A stretch of 64,000 bases of DNA, from positions 62,001 to 126,000 of the forward strand of contig JADJXF010000009.1 of the NCBI GenBank assembly GCA_016715995.1. The letters are read 5' to 3'. The first letter of the stretch is position 1; each line of letters starts with the position of its first letter. The DNA is from Flavobacteriales bacterium. Its GTDB lineage: Bacteria; Bacteroidota; Bacteroidia; Flavobacteriales_F; PHOS-HE28. The translations under genes were made by a program, and so were the position numbers. This document shows, one piece after another, positions 16,350 to 24,491 of this stretch. Below the pieces are notes generated by a model. It was given only the letters and a program-made list of their open reading frames with translations. It searched no databases and was not told the DNA's origin.

Positions 16350-18596
16350 CTAGTTGTGGCTTGGCTCGCCACCACCGTCATCGCGGCGCGGGCGGTCATC
16401 CCGGCGTGGACGGTCGTCACGGCGGGGCCGGTCGCGACGGTCACCGGCCATGGCAGGCTCGCGATCCACGTAGCCCTCTGGCTTGGGCAGCAGCACGCGA
16501 CGGCTCAGCTTCAGCTTGCCGCTGCGGGGGTCCTTGCCCACCACTTGGAACTCAATCACGTCACCTTCTTTCAGTACCTCCTCCACACGGTCGATGCGCC
16601 GCCATTCAAGCTCGCTCACATGGAGCAGGCCGTCCACACCGGGCATCACTTCCACGAAGGCGCCGTAAGGCATGATGGTCTTCACTTTTCCCTTGTAGTT
16701 GGCGCCCACTTCCGCTTGTGGCGGATTGGCGATGGCGTTCACGCGGGCGAGGGCGGCATCGATGCTCGCCTTGTTCTCGCTCATGATCTCCACGTGGCCC
16801 ATGCCATCGATCTCGTCGATGCTGATGTGCGCGCCCGTCTCAGCTTGTATCTCCTGGATCACGCGGCCACCGGGTCCGATCACGGCGCCGATGCTCTCTT
16901 TCGGGATGGTGATGGTGATGATGCGCGGTGCATGCTCTTTGTAGTCGGCACGCGGTGCGTCAAGGGTCTTCAGCATTTCGCCGAGGATGTGCAGGCGGCC
17001 TTGGCGCGCTTGCTCCAGTGCCTGTGCCAGCACTTCGTAGGGCAAGCCGTCCACCTTCATGTCCATCTGCGTGGCGGTGATGCCTTTGGCGGTGCCGCAG
17101 ATCTTAAAGTCCATGTCGCCCAGGAAATCCTCGTCGCCGAGGATGTCGCTGAGGATCGCGTGGCGCTTGCCGTCGCTGATCATCCCCATGGCGATACCGC
17201 TCACAGGTGCCGTGATCTTCACACCGGCGTCCATCAGGGCGAGCGTTCCGCTGCACACCGTGGCCATCGAGCTCGAACCGTTGCTCTCGAGGATGTCACA
17301 ATTCAGGCGGATGGTGTATGGGTTCGTCTCGATGCCGGGAATCACGGGCTTCAACGCGCGAAGCGCAAGGTTGCCATGGCCCACTTCGCGACGGCCGGGG
17401 CCGCGGATCGGCTTCACTTCACCCGTGCTGAAGCTGGGGAAGTTATAGTGGAGCATGAAGCGCTCGCTGGTCTTCGCGGTCGCGCGGTCGATGGTCTGTT
17501 CGTCCATGCTGCTGCCCAATGTGAGCAGGTTGATGGCTTGCGTTTCGCCACGGGTGAAGATGGCGCTGCCGTGCGTACCGGGCAGTACATCCACTTCGGC
17601 CCAGATGGGGCGGATCTCGTCGGTCTTGCGACCATCGAGGCGCTTGCCGCGATCGAGGCAGACGTTGCGAACGGCCTTCTTCTGGGTCTTCTTGAAGAAG
17701 CGCGCGAGCATGGCCTTGTCCGTCTTCTCCTCATCGGCCAGCGTAGCAAGGCACTCTTCCTTGATTGCGGCGAACTTCTCCATGCGCTCTTCCTTGGCGC
17801 TGGGCGCCATGGCCAAGTCGTAGTACTTCTGGTAGCAGAAGTCGTGGATTTTCTGGCCGACCTCCGCGATGTTGTTCTCGTGGTTGTAGGTCCGTTTCAC
17901 CTGGCTCTTGGGCACGAGGGCAGCCAATTCCTCCATGGCCACGCACTGCTTCTGGATGGCTTGGTGCGCCAGCTTGATTGCTTCGATCATGTCGGCTTCC
18001 TGCACTTCCTTCATCTCGCCCTCCACCATGAGGATGTCGCTCTTGGTGCCGGCCACGATCAGGTCAAGGTCCACGCCTTCCATCTCGGTAATCAGCGGGT
18101 TCAACACGTATTTCCCCTTAATCCGGGCCACGCGCACTTCACTCACAGGGCCGCCGAATGGGATATTGCTTACGGCCAAGGCTGCTGATGCAGCGAGGCA
18201 GGCGATGGCATCGGCCTGGTTCTTCTTGTCCGAGCTCATCAGGGTCACCACCACCTGGGTGTCTCCGTGGAAATCATCGGGGAAGAGTGGACGCAGTGCG
18301 CGGTCGATCAAGCGGCTGGTGAGCACTTCGTGATCACTGGGGCGTGCCTCGCGCTTGAAGAAGCCGCCAGGGAAACGGCCAGCCGCGCTGAACTTCTCGC
18401 GGTACTCCACCTGCAAGGGCAGGAAATCGATGCCCTCTCGGGCTTCCTTGGTCGCAACTACCGTTGCGAGGAGGATGGTATCGCCGAGGCGGACAGTCAC
18501 TGCACCATCGGCTTGTTTGGCCAGCACGCCTGTCTCCAGGGTGATGATCTTGCCATCGCCCATGTCGATGGTCTTGGTTATCGCTTGTGGCTTCAT
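16350..18596 (-). CDS. pnp: Polyribonucleotide nucleotidyltransferase
   Basis: 748 residues; phosphorolytic 3'-5' exoribonuclease of RNA turnover. Domain order is RNase PH-like 1, an alpha-helical linker, RNase PH-like 2 (with FSTGEVKPIRGPGRREVGHG, DILESNGSSSMATVC and GDMDFKICGT), a KH domain (IGPGGRVIQEIQAETGA), an S1 domain (KGKVKTIMPYGAFVEVMPG) and an Arg/Asp-rich tail with repeated RPRRDD. Downstream of rpsO in the order common in bacteria, but a strong terminator separates them. Autoregulation is usual in the family, not seen here. Confidence 0.97.
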   Translation of the reverse strand: MKPQAITKTIDMGDGKIITLETGVLAKQADGAVTVRLGDTILLATVVATKEAREGIDFLPLQVEYREKFSAAGRFPGGFFKREARPSDHEVLTSRLIDRALRPLFPDDFHGDTQVVVTLMSSDKKNQADAIACLAASAALAVSNIPFGGPVSEVRVARIKGKYVLNPLITEMEGVDLDLIVAGTKSDILMVEGEMKEVQEADMIEAIKLAHQAIQKQCVAMEELAALVPKSQVKRTYNHENNIAEVGQKIHDFCYQKYYDLAMAPSAKEERMEKFAAIKEECLATLADEEKTDKAMLARFFKKTQKKAVRNVCLDRGKRLDGRKTDEIRPIWAEVDVLPGTHGSAIFTRGETQAINLLTLGSSMDEQTIDRATAKTSERFMLHYNFPSFSTGEVKPIRGPGRREVGHGNLALRALKPVIPGIETNPYTIRLNCDILESNGSSSMATVCSGTLALMDAGVKITAPVSGIAMGMISDGKRHAILSDILGDEDFLGDMDFKICGTAKGITATQMDMKVDGLPYEVLAQALEQARQGRLHILGEMLKTLDAPRADYKEHAPRIITITIPKESIGAVIGPGGRVIQEIQAETGAHISIDEIDGMGHVEIMSENKASIDAALARVNAIANPPQAEVGANYKGKVKTIMPYGAFVEVMPGVDGLLHVSELEWRRIDRVEEVLKEGDVIEFQVVGKDPRSGKLKLSRRVLLPKPEGYVDREPAMAGDRRDRPRRDDRPRRDDRPRRDDGGGEPSHN

Positions 18597-18661
18597 GTTC
18601 TTGGGCGCGCCTTTCGCGCCATTGTTTTGGTTGGTGTTCGTTGTTGAGATGGGGGCTGAAA

Positions 18662-18697
18662 TGAAAAGGGGCGAACGTGGTTCACGATCGCCCCCTT
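18662..18697 (-). terminator. Intrinsic terminator after rpsO
   Basis: AAGGGGGCGATCGTGAACC reads into a matching GGTTC-type loop and CGTTCGCCCC stem, followed on the minus strand by TTTTCATTT. The T-rich tail makes this the most classical terminator in the window. It lies 47 bases after the rpsO stop, before pnp. Confidence 0.8.
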
Positions 18698-18744
18698 CGA
18701 TCAGGAATTCCCTGCCGGTGCCGCTTGCGCGGCCTTGTGCCGGC

Positions 18745-19014
18745 TCACTTGCGCAGACCGAGCTTGCCGATGATGGCCCGGTAGCGTTCGATGTCGTGCG
18801 TCTTCAGGTAGTTGAGCAGCTGCTTGCGCTTGCCCACCAGGTCCATCAGCGCCTTCTCGGTGCCGTGGTCCTTCTTGTTGGTCTTCAGGTGGCCGGTCAG
18901 GTGGTCAATTCGCTTGGTGAACAGCGCGATCTGGCTCTCGGCCCCGCCGGTGTTGGTATCAACACCGCCGTGCTCCGTGAAAATGGCCTTCTTGGCCTCG
19001 TTCGTCAGGTACAT
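18745..19014 (-). CDS. rpsO: 30S ribosomal protein S15
   Basis: 89 residues, the full length of S15. It contains the conserved core DTNTGGAESQIALFT, RIDHLTGHLKTNKKDH and RKQLLNYLK, and ends in KLGLRK. S15 binds 16S rRNA early in assembly of the 30S platform. It precedes pnp on the same strand. Confidence 0.98.
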   Translation of the reverse strand: MYLTNEAKKAIFTEHGGVDTNTGGAESQIALFTKRIDHLTGHLKTNKKDHGTEKALMDLVGKRKQLLNYLKTHDIERYRAIIGKLGLRK

Positions 19015-19033
19015 GGTCGTTCGTAACAGGCCG

Positions 19034-19041
19034 CGAAGATA
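19034..19041 (-). promoter_or_regulatory. Candidate -7 promoter element (TATCTTCG) for rpsO
   Basis: TATCTTCG on the minus strand, 19 bases upstream of the rpsO ATG and identical to the purK element. Confidence 0.4.
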
Positions 19042-19060
19042 GACGATGGACCCATATGCA

Positions 19061-19074
19061 CCACCCTAGGGTGG
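19061..19074. promoter_or_regulatory. 14-bp perfect palindrome CCACCCTAGGGTGG
   Basis: It lies 13 bases downstream of the accD stop and 19 bases upstream of the rpsO -7 element, in the -33 region. It could be an operator or a minor accD-end hairpin. A regulator is not identified. Confidence 0.3.
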
Positions 19075-19087
19075 AAGTTCCTGAGGC

Positions 19088-19933
19088 TCAGCTCCGGAAC
19101 ATGAGGAAAGCCTTCGCCAGGAAGGCCTTCAGGTTCTTCCGGTCCACGATCTTGTCCAGGAAGCCATGCTCCAATACGAATTCGCTGGTCTGGAAGCCTT
19201 CAGGAAGGTCCCTGCCGATGGTCTCACGCACCACGCGAGGGCCAGCGAAGGCGATAAGGGCTTTGGGTTCAGCGATGTTCAGGTCGCCCAGCATGGCGAA
19301 ACTGGCAGTGACGCCTCCAGTGGTGGGGTCCGTGAGCACGCTGACGTACGGCAGCTTCTTCTTCGCCAGTAGGGTGAGCTTGGCGCTGGTCTTGGCCATC
19401 TGCATCAGCGAGAATCCGGCTTCCATCATGCGTGCGCCGCCGCTCTTGCTGATGATCACCAAGGGGCACTTGCGCTTCAGGGCTTGATCGGCAGCCAGCG
19501 CGATCTTCTCGCCCACCACGCTGCCCATGCTGCCGCCTATGAAGCGGAAGTCCATGCAGGCGATGACGACGTAGTGTTTATCCAGTTTCCCTTCAGCGGC
19601 CTTCAGGGCATCATTCAGGCCGGTGTCTTTGCGAGTCTTCGCCAGGCGGTCTGTGTACTTCTTGGTGTCCTCGAAGTGCAAAGGGTCGCCCGCGATTAGA
19701 TCCGGGGCGATCTCGGTGTATTTGTGATCATCGAAGAGCAGGGCGAAGTACTCCTCGCTGCCGATCTTCTCATGGTAGTTGCACTTGGCGCAAACCCAGA
19801 GGTTGTTCTCATGGTCCTCGCTCGTGACGATCTCGTCGCACTGAGGACACTTGTACCAAAGCCCTTCCGGCGTCTCCTTCTTCTCCTCGGTTGAGGTGGT
19901 GATGCCTTCTTTGGTGCGCGTGAACCAGCCCAT
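19088..19933 (-). CDS. accD: Acetyl-CoA carboxylase carboxyltransferase subunit beta
   Basis: 281 residues from the ATG at 19933 (MGWFTRTKEGI, a typical family start); extension to 19981 is not supported. It has the N-terminal zinc ribbon with two CxxC pairs (KCPQCD and VCAKC) and the crotonase-like carboxyltransferase domain with GGSMGSVVGEK, SGGARMMEAG and TDPTTGGVTASFAMLGD. With AccA it transfers carboxyl from biotin to acetyl-CoA, the first step of fatty acid synthesis. Confidence 0.97.
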   Translation of the reverse strand: MGWFTRTKEGITTSTEEKKETPEGLWYKCPQCDEIVTSEDHENNLWVCAKCNYHEKIGSEEYFALLFDDHKYTEIAPDLIAGDPLHFEDTKKYTDRLAKTRKDTGLNDALKAAEGKLDKHYVVIACMDFRFIGGSMGSVVGEKIALAADQALKRKCPLVIISKSGGARMMEAGFSLMQMAKTSAKLTLLAKKKLPYVSVLTDPTTGGVTASFAMLGDLNIAEPKALIAFAGPRVVRETIGRDLPEGFQTSEFVLEHGFLDKIVDRKNLKAFLAKAFLMFRS

Positions 19934-19974
19934 TGATCCGTGTTCGGGAGGACGAATGTAGAAGGTGGGGAGAA

Positions 19975-20063
19975 AGGACAAGGGGCAAAGGCGAAAGGCT
20001 GAAGAAGGATGGAACGTCCGGGGCCGTCCCTCTTCGTGCTTTGTCCTTCAGCCTTTGCCCTTT
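19975..20063. repeat. Long imperfect inverted repeat between aldolase and accD genes
   Basis: AAAGGCTGAAG (19994-20004) is exactly complementary to CTTCAGCCTTT (20046-20056), 41 bases apart. Flanking and inner segments also pair partially (GGGCAAAGGC with GCCTTTGCCC). It lies in the 136-base gap downstream of the aldolase stop and could terminate that transcript. It is not a clean intrinsic terminator. Confidence 0.6.
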
Positions 20064-20069
20064 AGCCTC

Positions 20070-21125
20070 TTATGCGATTGTTATCCGCTTGTCCAGGTAA
20101 ACGTCCTGGATAGCGTTGAGCAACCCGACGCCTTCGTTCATGGGGCGCTGGAAGGCCTTTCGGCCGCTGATGAGCCCTTGTCCACCGGCGCGCTTGTTGA
20201 TCACGGCAGTCTTCACGGCCTCGGCCATATCGCTGGCCCCGCTGCTCGCGCCACCGCTGTTGATCAGTCCGATGCGGCCCATGTAACAGTTGGCCACCTG
20301 GTAACGGCACAGGTCGATGGGGTGGTCGGAACTCAGGTCGCTGTACACCTGCTTATGCGTCTTGCCGAAGCCTTTAAGGGCGTTGTAACCACCGTTGGTC
20401 TCCGGCAGCTTCTGCTTGATGATGTCCGCTTGAATCGTCACGCCTAAGTGGTTGGCCTGACCGGTGAGATCGGCGGCGGTGTGGTAGTCCTTGCCGTCCA
20501 CCTTGAAGCCTGGATTACGCAGGTAGCACCAAAGGATCGTGGCCATGCCCAATTCGTGCGCGTGCTGGAAGGCCTCTGCGATCTCTGTGAGCTGGCGCGT
20601 GCTCTCCTCGCTGCCGAAGTAGATCGTCGCGCCCACGGCCACCGCGCCCATGTCCCACGCGCTCTCTACCGTGCCGAAGAGCACTTGGTCGAACCTGTTC
20701 GGCAGGGTCATGAGCTCGTTATGGTTGATCTTCACGATGAAGGGGATCTTGTGGGAGTACTTGCGCGCCACGCTCCCAAGCACGCCATAGGTGCTTGCCA
20801 CCGCGTTGCACCCGCCTTCGATTGCGAGTTTCACGATGTTCTCCCCATCGAAGTAGATCGGATTCGGTGCGAAGCTGGCCGCCGCGCTGTGCTCGATGCC
20901 CTGGTCAACGGGCAAGATGCTCATGTAGCCGGTATTGGCCAAGCGGCCGTTGCCGTAAAGGGCCTGCAGCGAACGCATCACCTGTGGGCTCCGATTGCTC
21001 ATCGCGAAGCTGCGGTCCACGAAGTCGGGGCCTGGCAGGTTCAAGCTTGCCTTGTCGATGGTCCTGCACTGGTGATTCAGCAGGCTTTGGGCTTCAGCGC
21101 CCAGGAGTTCTTCGATCTTGCTCAT
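20070..21125 (-). CDS. fbaB: Class I fructose-bisphosphate aldolase (DhnA/FbaB type)
   Basis: 351 residues from the ATG at 21125 (MSKIEELLG), preferred over upstream in-frame starts to 21197. It cleaves fructose 1,6-bisphosphate through a lysine Schiff base. The DhnA-type fold is seen in ILPVDQGIEHSAAASF, FIVKINHNEL (with the likely Schiff-base Lys), GATIYFGSEES and the C-terminal phosphate-binding GLINSGGASSG and GGQGLISGRKAF. It acts one step below pfkA in glycolysis although not linked to it. Confidence 0.93.
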   Translation of the reverse strand: MSKIEELLGAEAQSLLNHQCRTIDKASLNLPGPDFVDRSFAMSNRSPQVMRSLQALYGNGRLANTGYMSILPVDQGIEHSAAASFAPNPIYFDGENIVKLAIEGGCNAVASTYGVLGSVARKYSHKIPFIVKINHNELMTLPNRFDQVLFGTVESAWDMGAVAVGATIYFGSEESTRQLTEIAEAFQHAHELGMATILWCYLRNPGFKVDGKDYHTAADLTGQANHLGVTIQADIIKQKLPETNGGYNALKGFGKTHKQVYSDLSSDHPIDLCRYQVANCYMGRIGLINSGGASSGASDMAEAVKTAVINKRAGGQGLISGRKAFQRPMNEGVGLLNAIQDVYLDKRITIA

Positions 21126-21207
21126 GATCAGCGATGCGAGGCCGCGAAGGTAGTTGACATGGTGCAGGAGCAGGACTGGGTGCGATGCTCCGGCCACCGG
21201 AAGCGCG

Positions 21208-23673
21208 TCAGAACGGATAGCCGATGCCCAGGTTGAAATTCACTTCCGGTTTGTACTGGATGACGCTGCCAGTGATCGCGCTCATGTTCGCTTCGTACTG
21301 ATCCTTGGGCTGGAAGAGCCAGCGCTCGCCGGCAGGAAGCGACGGGTCCTTGGTCTGCAGGCCCAGATCGAAACGGACGATGAAGAAGTCGAAGTTGAGG
21401 CGTGCTCCGAATCCCGTGCCTACGGCTAGTTCGCTGAGGAATTGGGAGGAGAACGCCGCTCCTGGCTGACCGGTGGTCTCCTTGAAGTTCCAGATGTTGC
21501 CCACATCGGCGAAAAGCGCGCCCTCGAGGAAGCCGATGAGCTTGAACCGGTACTCGGCATTCCCTTCCAGGCGGATCTCGCCGATGCGGTCGAAGGCCGC
21601 GAGCGGTGCGCTGTAGGATCCCGGCCCGATGGAGCGTGCGCGCCAGGCGCGCAGGCCGTTTGCTCCACCGACGAAGAAGCTGCTCTCGAAAGGAAGCACG
21701 CCCAGGTTGCCGTAAGGCAGGCCCGCACCGCCAGCCAAGCGGAAGGCGAGGCTGCTCTTCTCGTGCAAGGTGCGCCGCCAGCGGAGGTCCGCATCCACCT
21801 TCGCGAACTCCGCGTACCGGATGCCCGCCACCGTGTAGTAGCGCTGGCCACTGGTATCGCGCACCTCCTCCGAGGCAGCCCGAAGGATAGGACCGGCCCA
21901 CTCGAACACGATGCGCGAGAAGAAGGAGTTCCGGAGCTTCTCGCCATCGGGCGTCGCATGGGTGCGGCCGATGCGCATGCTTGTGATCAAGTGGTCCGTG
22001 TAGCTATCGCGCAGCACCGGGTTGTTGCTGGCATCGAGGTAGTCCTCGAACGCCTGCGTGATGCGCGATAGCTTGATCAGGTTCACCTCCATCGGATAGA
22101 AGAAGAACGTGTTCGCGCGGGTCTCCTGCCATTGCACGCCCGTGGAGAGCCTTCCTAGGTTCCGCGTGAAGTCTGGTCGCTCCTGAAAGTTGTAGAGCCC
22201 GTTCACCAGCAGCTTGGCGTTGCTCGATTTGCTGAAGAGCCCCCAATAGATCGGGAAGCTGAAGGTCAGTTCGGGCCCGATGCTCACCGTGTTGAAGATG
22301 GAGCCTAATCCAAAGGCAATGGATTCAACATCCTCTTCTCCGTCACCGGCGATGCGCTGCTGCGCTTCCAGGCCCACCGTGATGCCGGCCTGCAGGGAGG
22401 CCAGCGACCTGAACAGGTTCCGATGCCGGTAGCCAAGGTTCACGGAGGTGCCCAGCGCGCCGCCCCGGTTGGTCATGAAGCCTTCAATGGAAAAGCCTTG
22501 GTGCTGACCAGGCAGAAGGGTGATGCGCACGTCAGCTGTGCGCGGAAGCTTCACGGTCGCGGTATCGTAACCGATGTCGACGCGGTCGAAGATGTTCAGG
22601 CTCGCCAGCCGACGGTATGTCTGATCCGCGTTCCGCTGCCGGAAGAGCTCGCCGGAATTGAGGAAGATGGGGTGCGCGAGCGGGCGCGCGCGATAGGGCA
22701 TCCGGTCGCGATAGACGAATTGATATCCATCCTGGTGCAGGGTGTCCACACCCAGCAAGTTGGTGCCACGCTGCTGTCGAACAGTCGAGACGTACACATC
22801 GCCCAACCGGTAGCGTGTTCCTTCAGGGGTTCCTTCCAGGCCCCGCTTGCCTCGCGCAACCGGCCTTTCGATGCGGGCGTCCAGGTCCACCAGCCGGCCG
22901 CCTACGCTGGTATCCGCCACGTATTGCACCAGATCACGGGTGAAATAGAGGTAGCCCACGTCGCGCAGGAGCGCGGTGATCCGCGTGCGCTCCAGGTCCA
23001 ATGCATCATCATCGAAGCGGTCGCCGGGGCGTATCACGGCATCCTTGCGGGCCGCTTCGATGAACCCCATCATCACACTGTCGTCAACGGTATAGCGGAT
23101 AGTTCGCAAGTGATACGCCTGACCGGCGGTGATCGTGTACGTGACGTGCGCCTTCGGCCTGTGCAGACGGCTGCGATGCCAGGCGCGATGGATCAGCGTC
23201 ACCGAATCATGCACCGTGGCATGGAACCAGCCTTCCTTGGCCATGTGAAGACGAAGCTGCTGTGCCGTGCGTTCGGTGAGCGTGCTGTCGAGGATCACCG
23301 GTGCCTCACCAACCGTTTCGCGAAGCCATTCCGCGCGGGTGGGCTTGTAGGGCCTGGGCTTCTTCCCTTTCGCGGCCCGCCGTTCATTCCTGCGATCGAA
23401 GCGGGCGTTCTTCTCAGCGCTCCAGTCGTCCATCCGGTCCGGGTTGGGCAGGTTGTAGACTTGAAGGTAGAAGGGGATGCCCAGCACGCGGCGGTTGGGC
23501 TTCTGCTTCAGAATGGCCGTCAGCTCGTCCTTCTTGACCTCTCGGGCATCAACACGCAAGCGATTCGATTTCAACAGAATCTCACCCTCGGCAAGCCGCC
23601 GTGTCGGGTCGCATCCGGAGAGCAGCGCCAGCGCGAGGAGCCCTGCCGTGATATGCCGTGTGGTATTCGCCAA
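21208..23673 (-). CDS. tamL: TamL-type BamA-family outer-membrane lipoprotein
   Basis: About 821 residues from a TTG at 23673, which gives a lipoprotein signal with lipobox LSGC and then DPTRRLAEGEILL, the hallmark of TamL. POTRA-like domains follow (residues about 30-400), and the C-terminal half is an Omp85 barrel with FVGGANGLRAWR-type conserved segments and a terminal NLGIGYPF. TamL replaces TamA in Bacteroidota and is thought to assist outer-membrane protein or lipid export with TamB; no tamB is present here. ORF extension to 23835 overlaps the divergent gene and is unlikely. Confidence 0.85.
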   Translation of the reverse strand: MANTTRHITAGLLALALLSGCDPTRRLAEGEILLKSNRLRVDAREVKKDELTAILKQKPNRRVLGIPFYLQVYNLPNPDRMDDWSAEKNARFDRRNERRAAKGKKPRPYKPTRAEWLRETVGEAPVILDSTLTERTAQQLRLHMAKEGWFHATVHDSVTLIHRAWHRSRLHRPKAHVTYTITAGQAYHLRTIRYTVDDSVMMGFIEAARKDAVIRPGDRFDDDALDLERTRITALLRDVGYLYFTRDLVQYVADTSVGGRLVDLDARIERPVARGKRGLEGTPEGTRYRLGDVYVSTVRQQRGTNLLGVDTLHQDGYQFVYRDRMPYRARPLAHPIFLNSGELFRQRNADQTYRRLASLNIFDRVDIGYDTATVKLPRTADVRITLLPGQHQGFSIEGFMTNRGGALGTSVNLGYRHRNLFRSLASLQAGITVGLEAQQRIAGDGEEDVESIAFGLGSIFNTVSIGPELTFSFPIYWGLFSKSSNAKLLVNGLYNFQERPDFTRNLGRLSTGVQWQETRANTFFFYPMEVNLIKLSRITQAFEDYLDASNNPVLRDSYTDHLITSMRIGRTHATPDGEKLRNSFFSRIVFEWAGPILRAASEEVRDTSGQRYYTVAGIRYAEFAKVDADLRWRRTLHEKSSLAFRLAGGAGLPYGNLGVLPFESSFFVGGANGLRAWRARSIGPGSYSAPLAAFDRIGEIRLEGNAEYRFKLIGFLEGALFADVGNIWNFKETTGQPGAAFSSQFLSELAVGTGFGARLNFDFFIVRFDLGLQTKDPSLPAGERWLFQPKDQYEANMSAITGSVIQYKPEVNFNLGIGYPF

Positions 23674-23728
23674 GAAGCCGTGCGCGCTGCCTATTTTGGT
23701 CGGCCTGCGATGCGATTGCGCGTGGTGC

Positions 23729-23736
23729 CAAATATA
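23729..23736 (-). promoter_or_regulatory. Candidate -7 promoter element (TATATTTG) for tamL
   Basis: An exact TAnnTTTG match on the minus strand, 55 bases upstream of the TTG at 23673, in the gap between the divergent tamL and trmH-like genes. Confidence 0.4.
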
Positions 23737-23744
23737 TCCGAGCC

Positions 23745-24491
23745 TTGAGCACCGTTCCCGTGATTCGCGCTGTGCGCGCGCTGCACCAGAAGAAGCAACG
23801 TGATGAGCAGGGGGCATTCCTCGTGCAAGGGCCAAAGCTCGTAGCGGAGCTGCTGGCGGCCGGCTGGGCCGTGCGCACCATCCATGCTACGGCCGAGCAG
23901 GCTGCGCGCTTCGTGCACGAACGTATCGTCATCCATCCTCCGCATGACCTCGACCGGATGGGCACCTTGGAGAGCGGGAATCAGGTGATCGCGGTGGCAG
24001 AGAAACCGCGGCCAGGACCATTTGATCCCCTTGCGGAGGGTGAACTGGTGCTTGCGCTCGATGGTATCGCTGACCCCGGGAACATGGGCACCATCCTCCG
24101 CATCGCCGATTGGTTCGGGGTCAAGCGCGTGCTGTGCAGCAACGACTCGGTGGAGGAGTTCAATCCCAAGTGCGTGCAGGCCAGCATGGGTTCCTTATTC
24201 CGTGTCTTGGTGCACCGCACCCATCTCGCTCTGGAATTGGATCGGTTGCGCGCGGCAGGGGCAGTGCTCTACCTGGCCAGCATGGAAGGCGGTTCTGTTT
24301 TCGACACGAAGCTCAAGCGACCGGCCGTGCTTATTCTCGGCAGTGAATCGCATGGCCCCTCGGAAGCGGTGCGCGCCCTGGGTTCACGCACCGTCGCTGT
24401 GCCGCGCGCAGGGCATGCCGAATCACTCAACGTGGCCATGGCGGCCAGCGCACTCTGTATGGAGTTCCTGCGTCAGGCACGAACCCCGTAG
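23745..24491 (+). CDS. TrmH/SpoU-family rRNA or tRNA 2'-O-methyltransferase
   Basis: About 248 residues from the TTG at 23745 (LSTVPVIRAVRALHQKK), which fits the usual family N-terminus; a GTG at 23760 is the alternative. The N-terminal substrate-binding domain contains KKQRDEQGAFLVQGPKLVAELL. The SPOUT knot has GELVLALDGIADPGNMGTILRIADW, LILGSESHGPSE and VAVPRAGHAESLNVAMAASA with the SAM-binding knot motif. The RNA target cannot be read from sequence. Divergent from tamL and convergent with the next gene, which it overlaps by 19 bases. Confidence 0.93.
   Translation: MSTVPVIRAVRALHQKKQRDEQGAFLVQGPKLVAELLAAGWAVRTIHATAEQAARFVHERIVIHPPHDLDRMGTLESGNQVIAVAEKPRPGPFDPLAEGELVLALDGIADPGNMGTILRIADWFGVKRVLCSNDSVEEFNPKCVQASMGSLFRVLVHRTHLALELDRLRAAGAVLYLASMEGGSVFDTKLKRPAVLILGSESHGPSEAVRALGSRTVAVPRAGHAESLNVAMAASALCMEFLRQARTP

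Noticed and set aside
16356..18188. Long open frame of 610 codons on the plus strand opposite pnp
   Set aside because: It is the antisense shadow of pnp in a GC-rich genome; its translation is His/Ala/Leu-rich with no domain pattern, while pnp has all its expected motifs.
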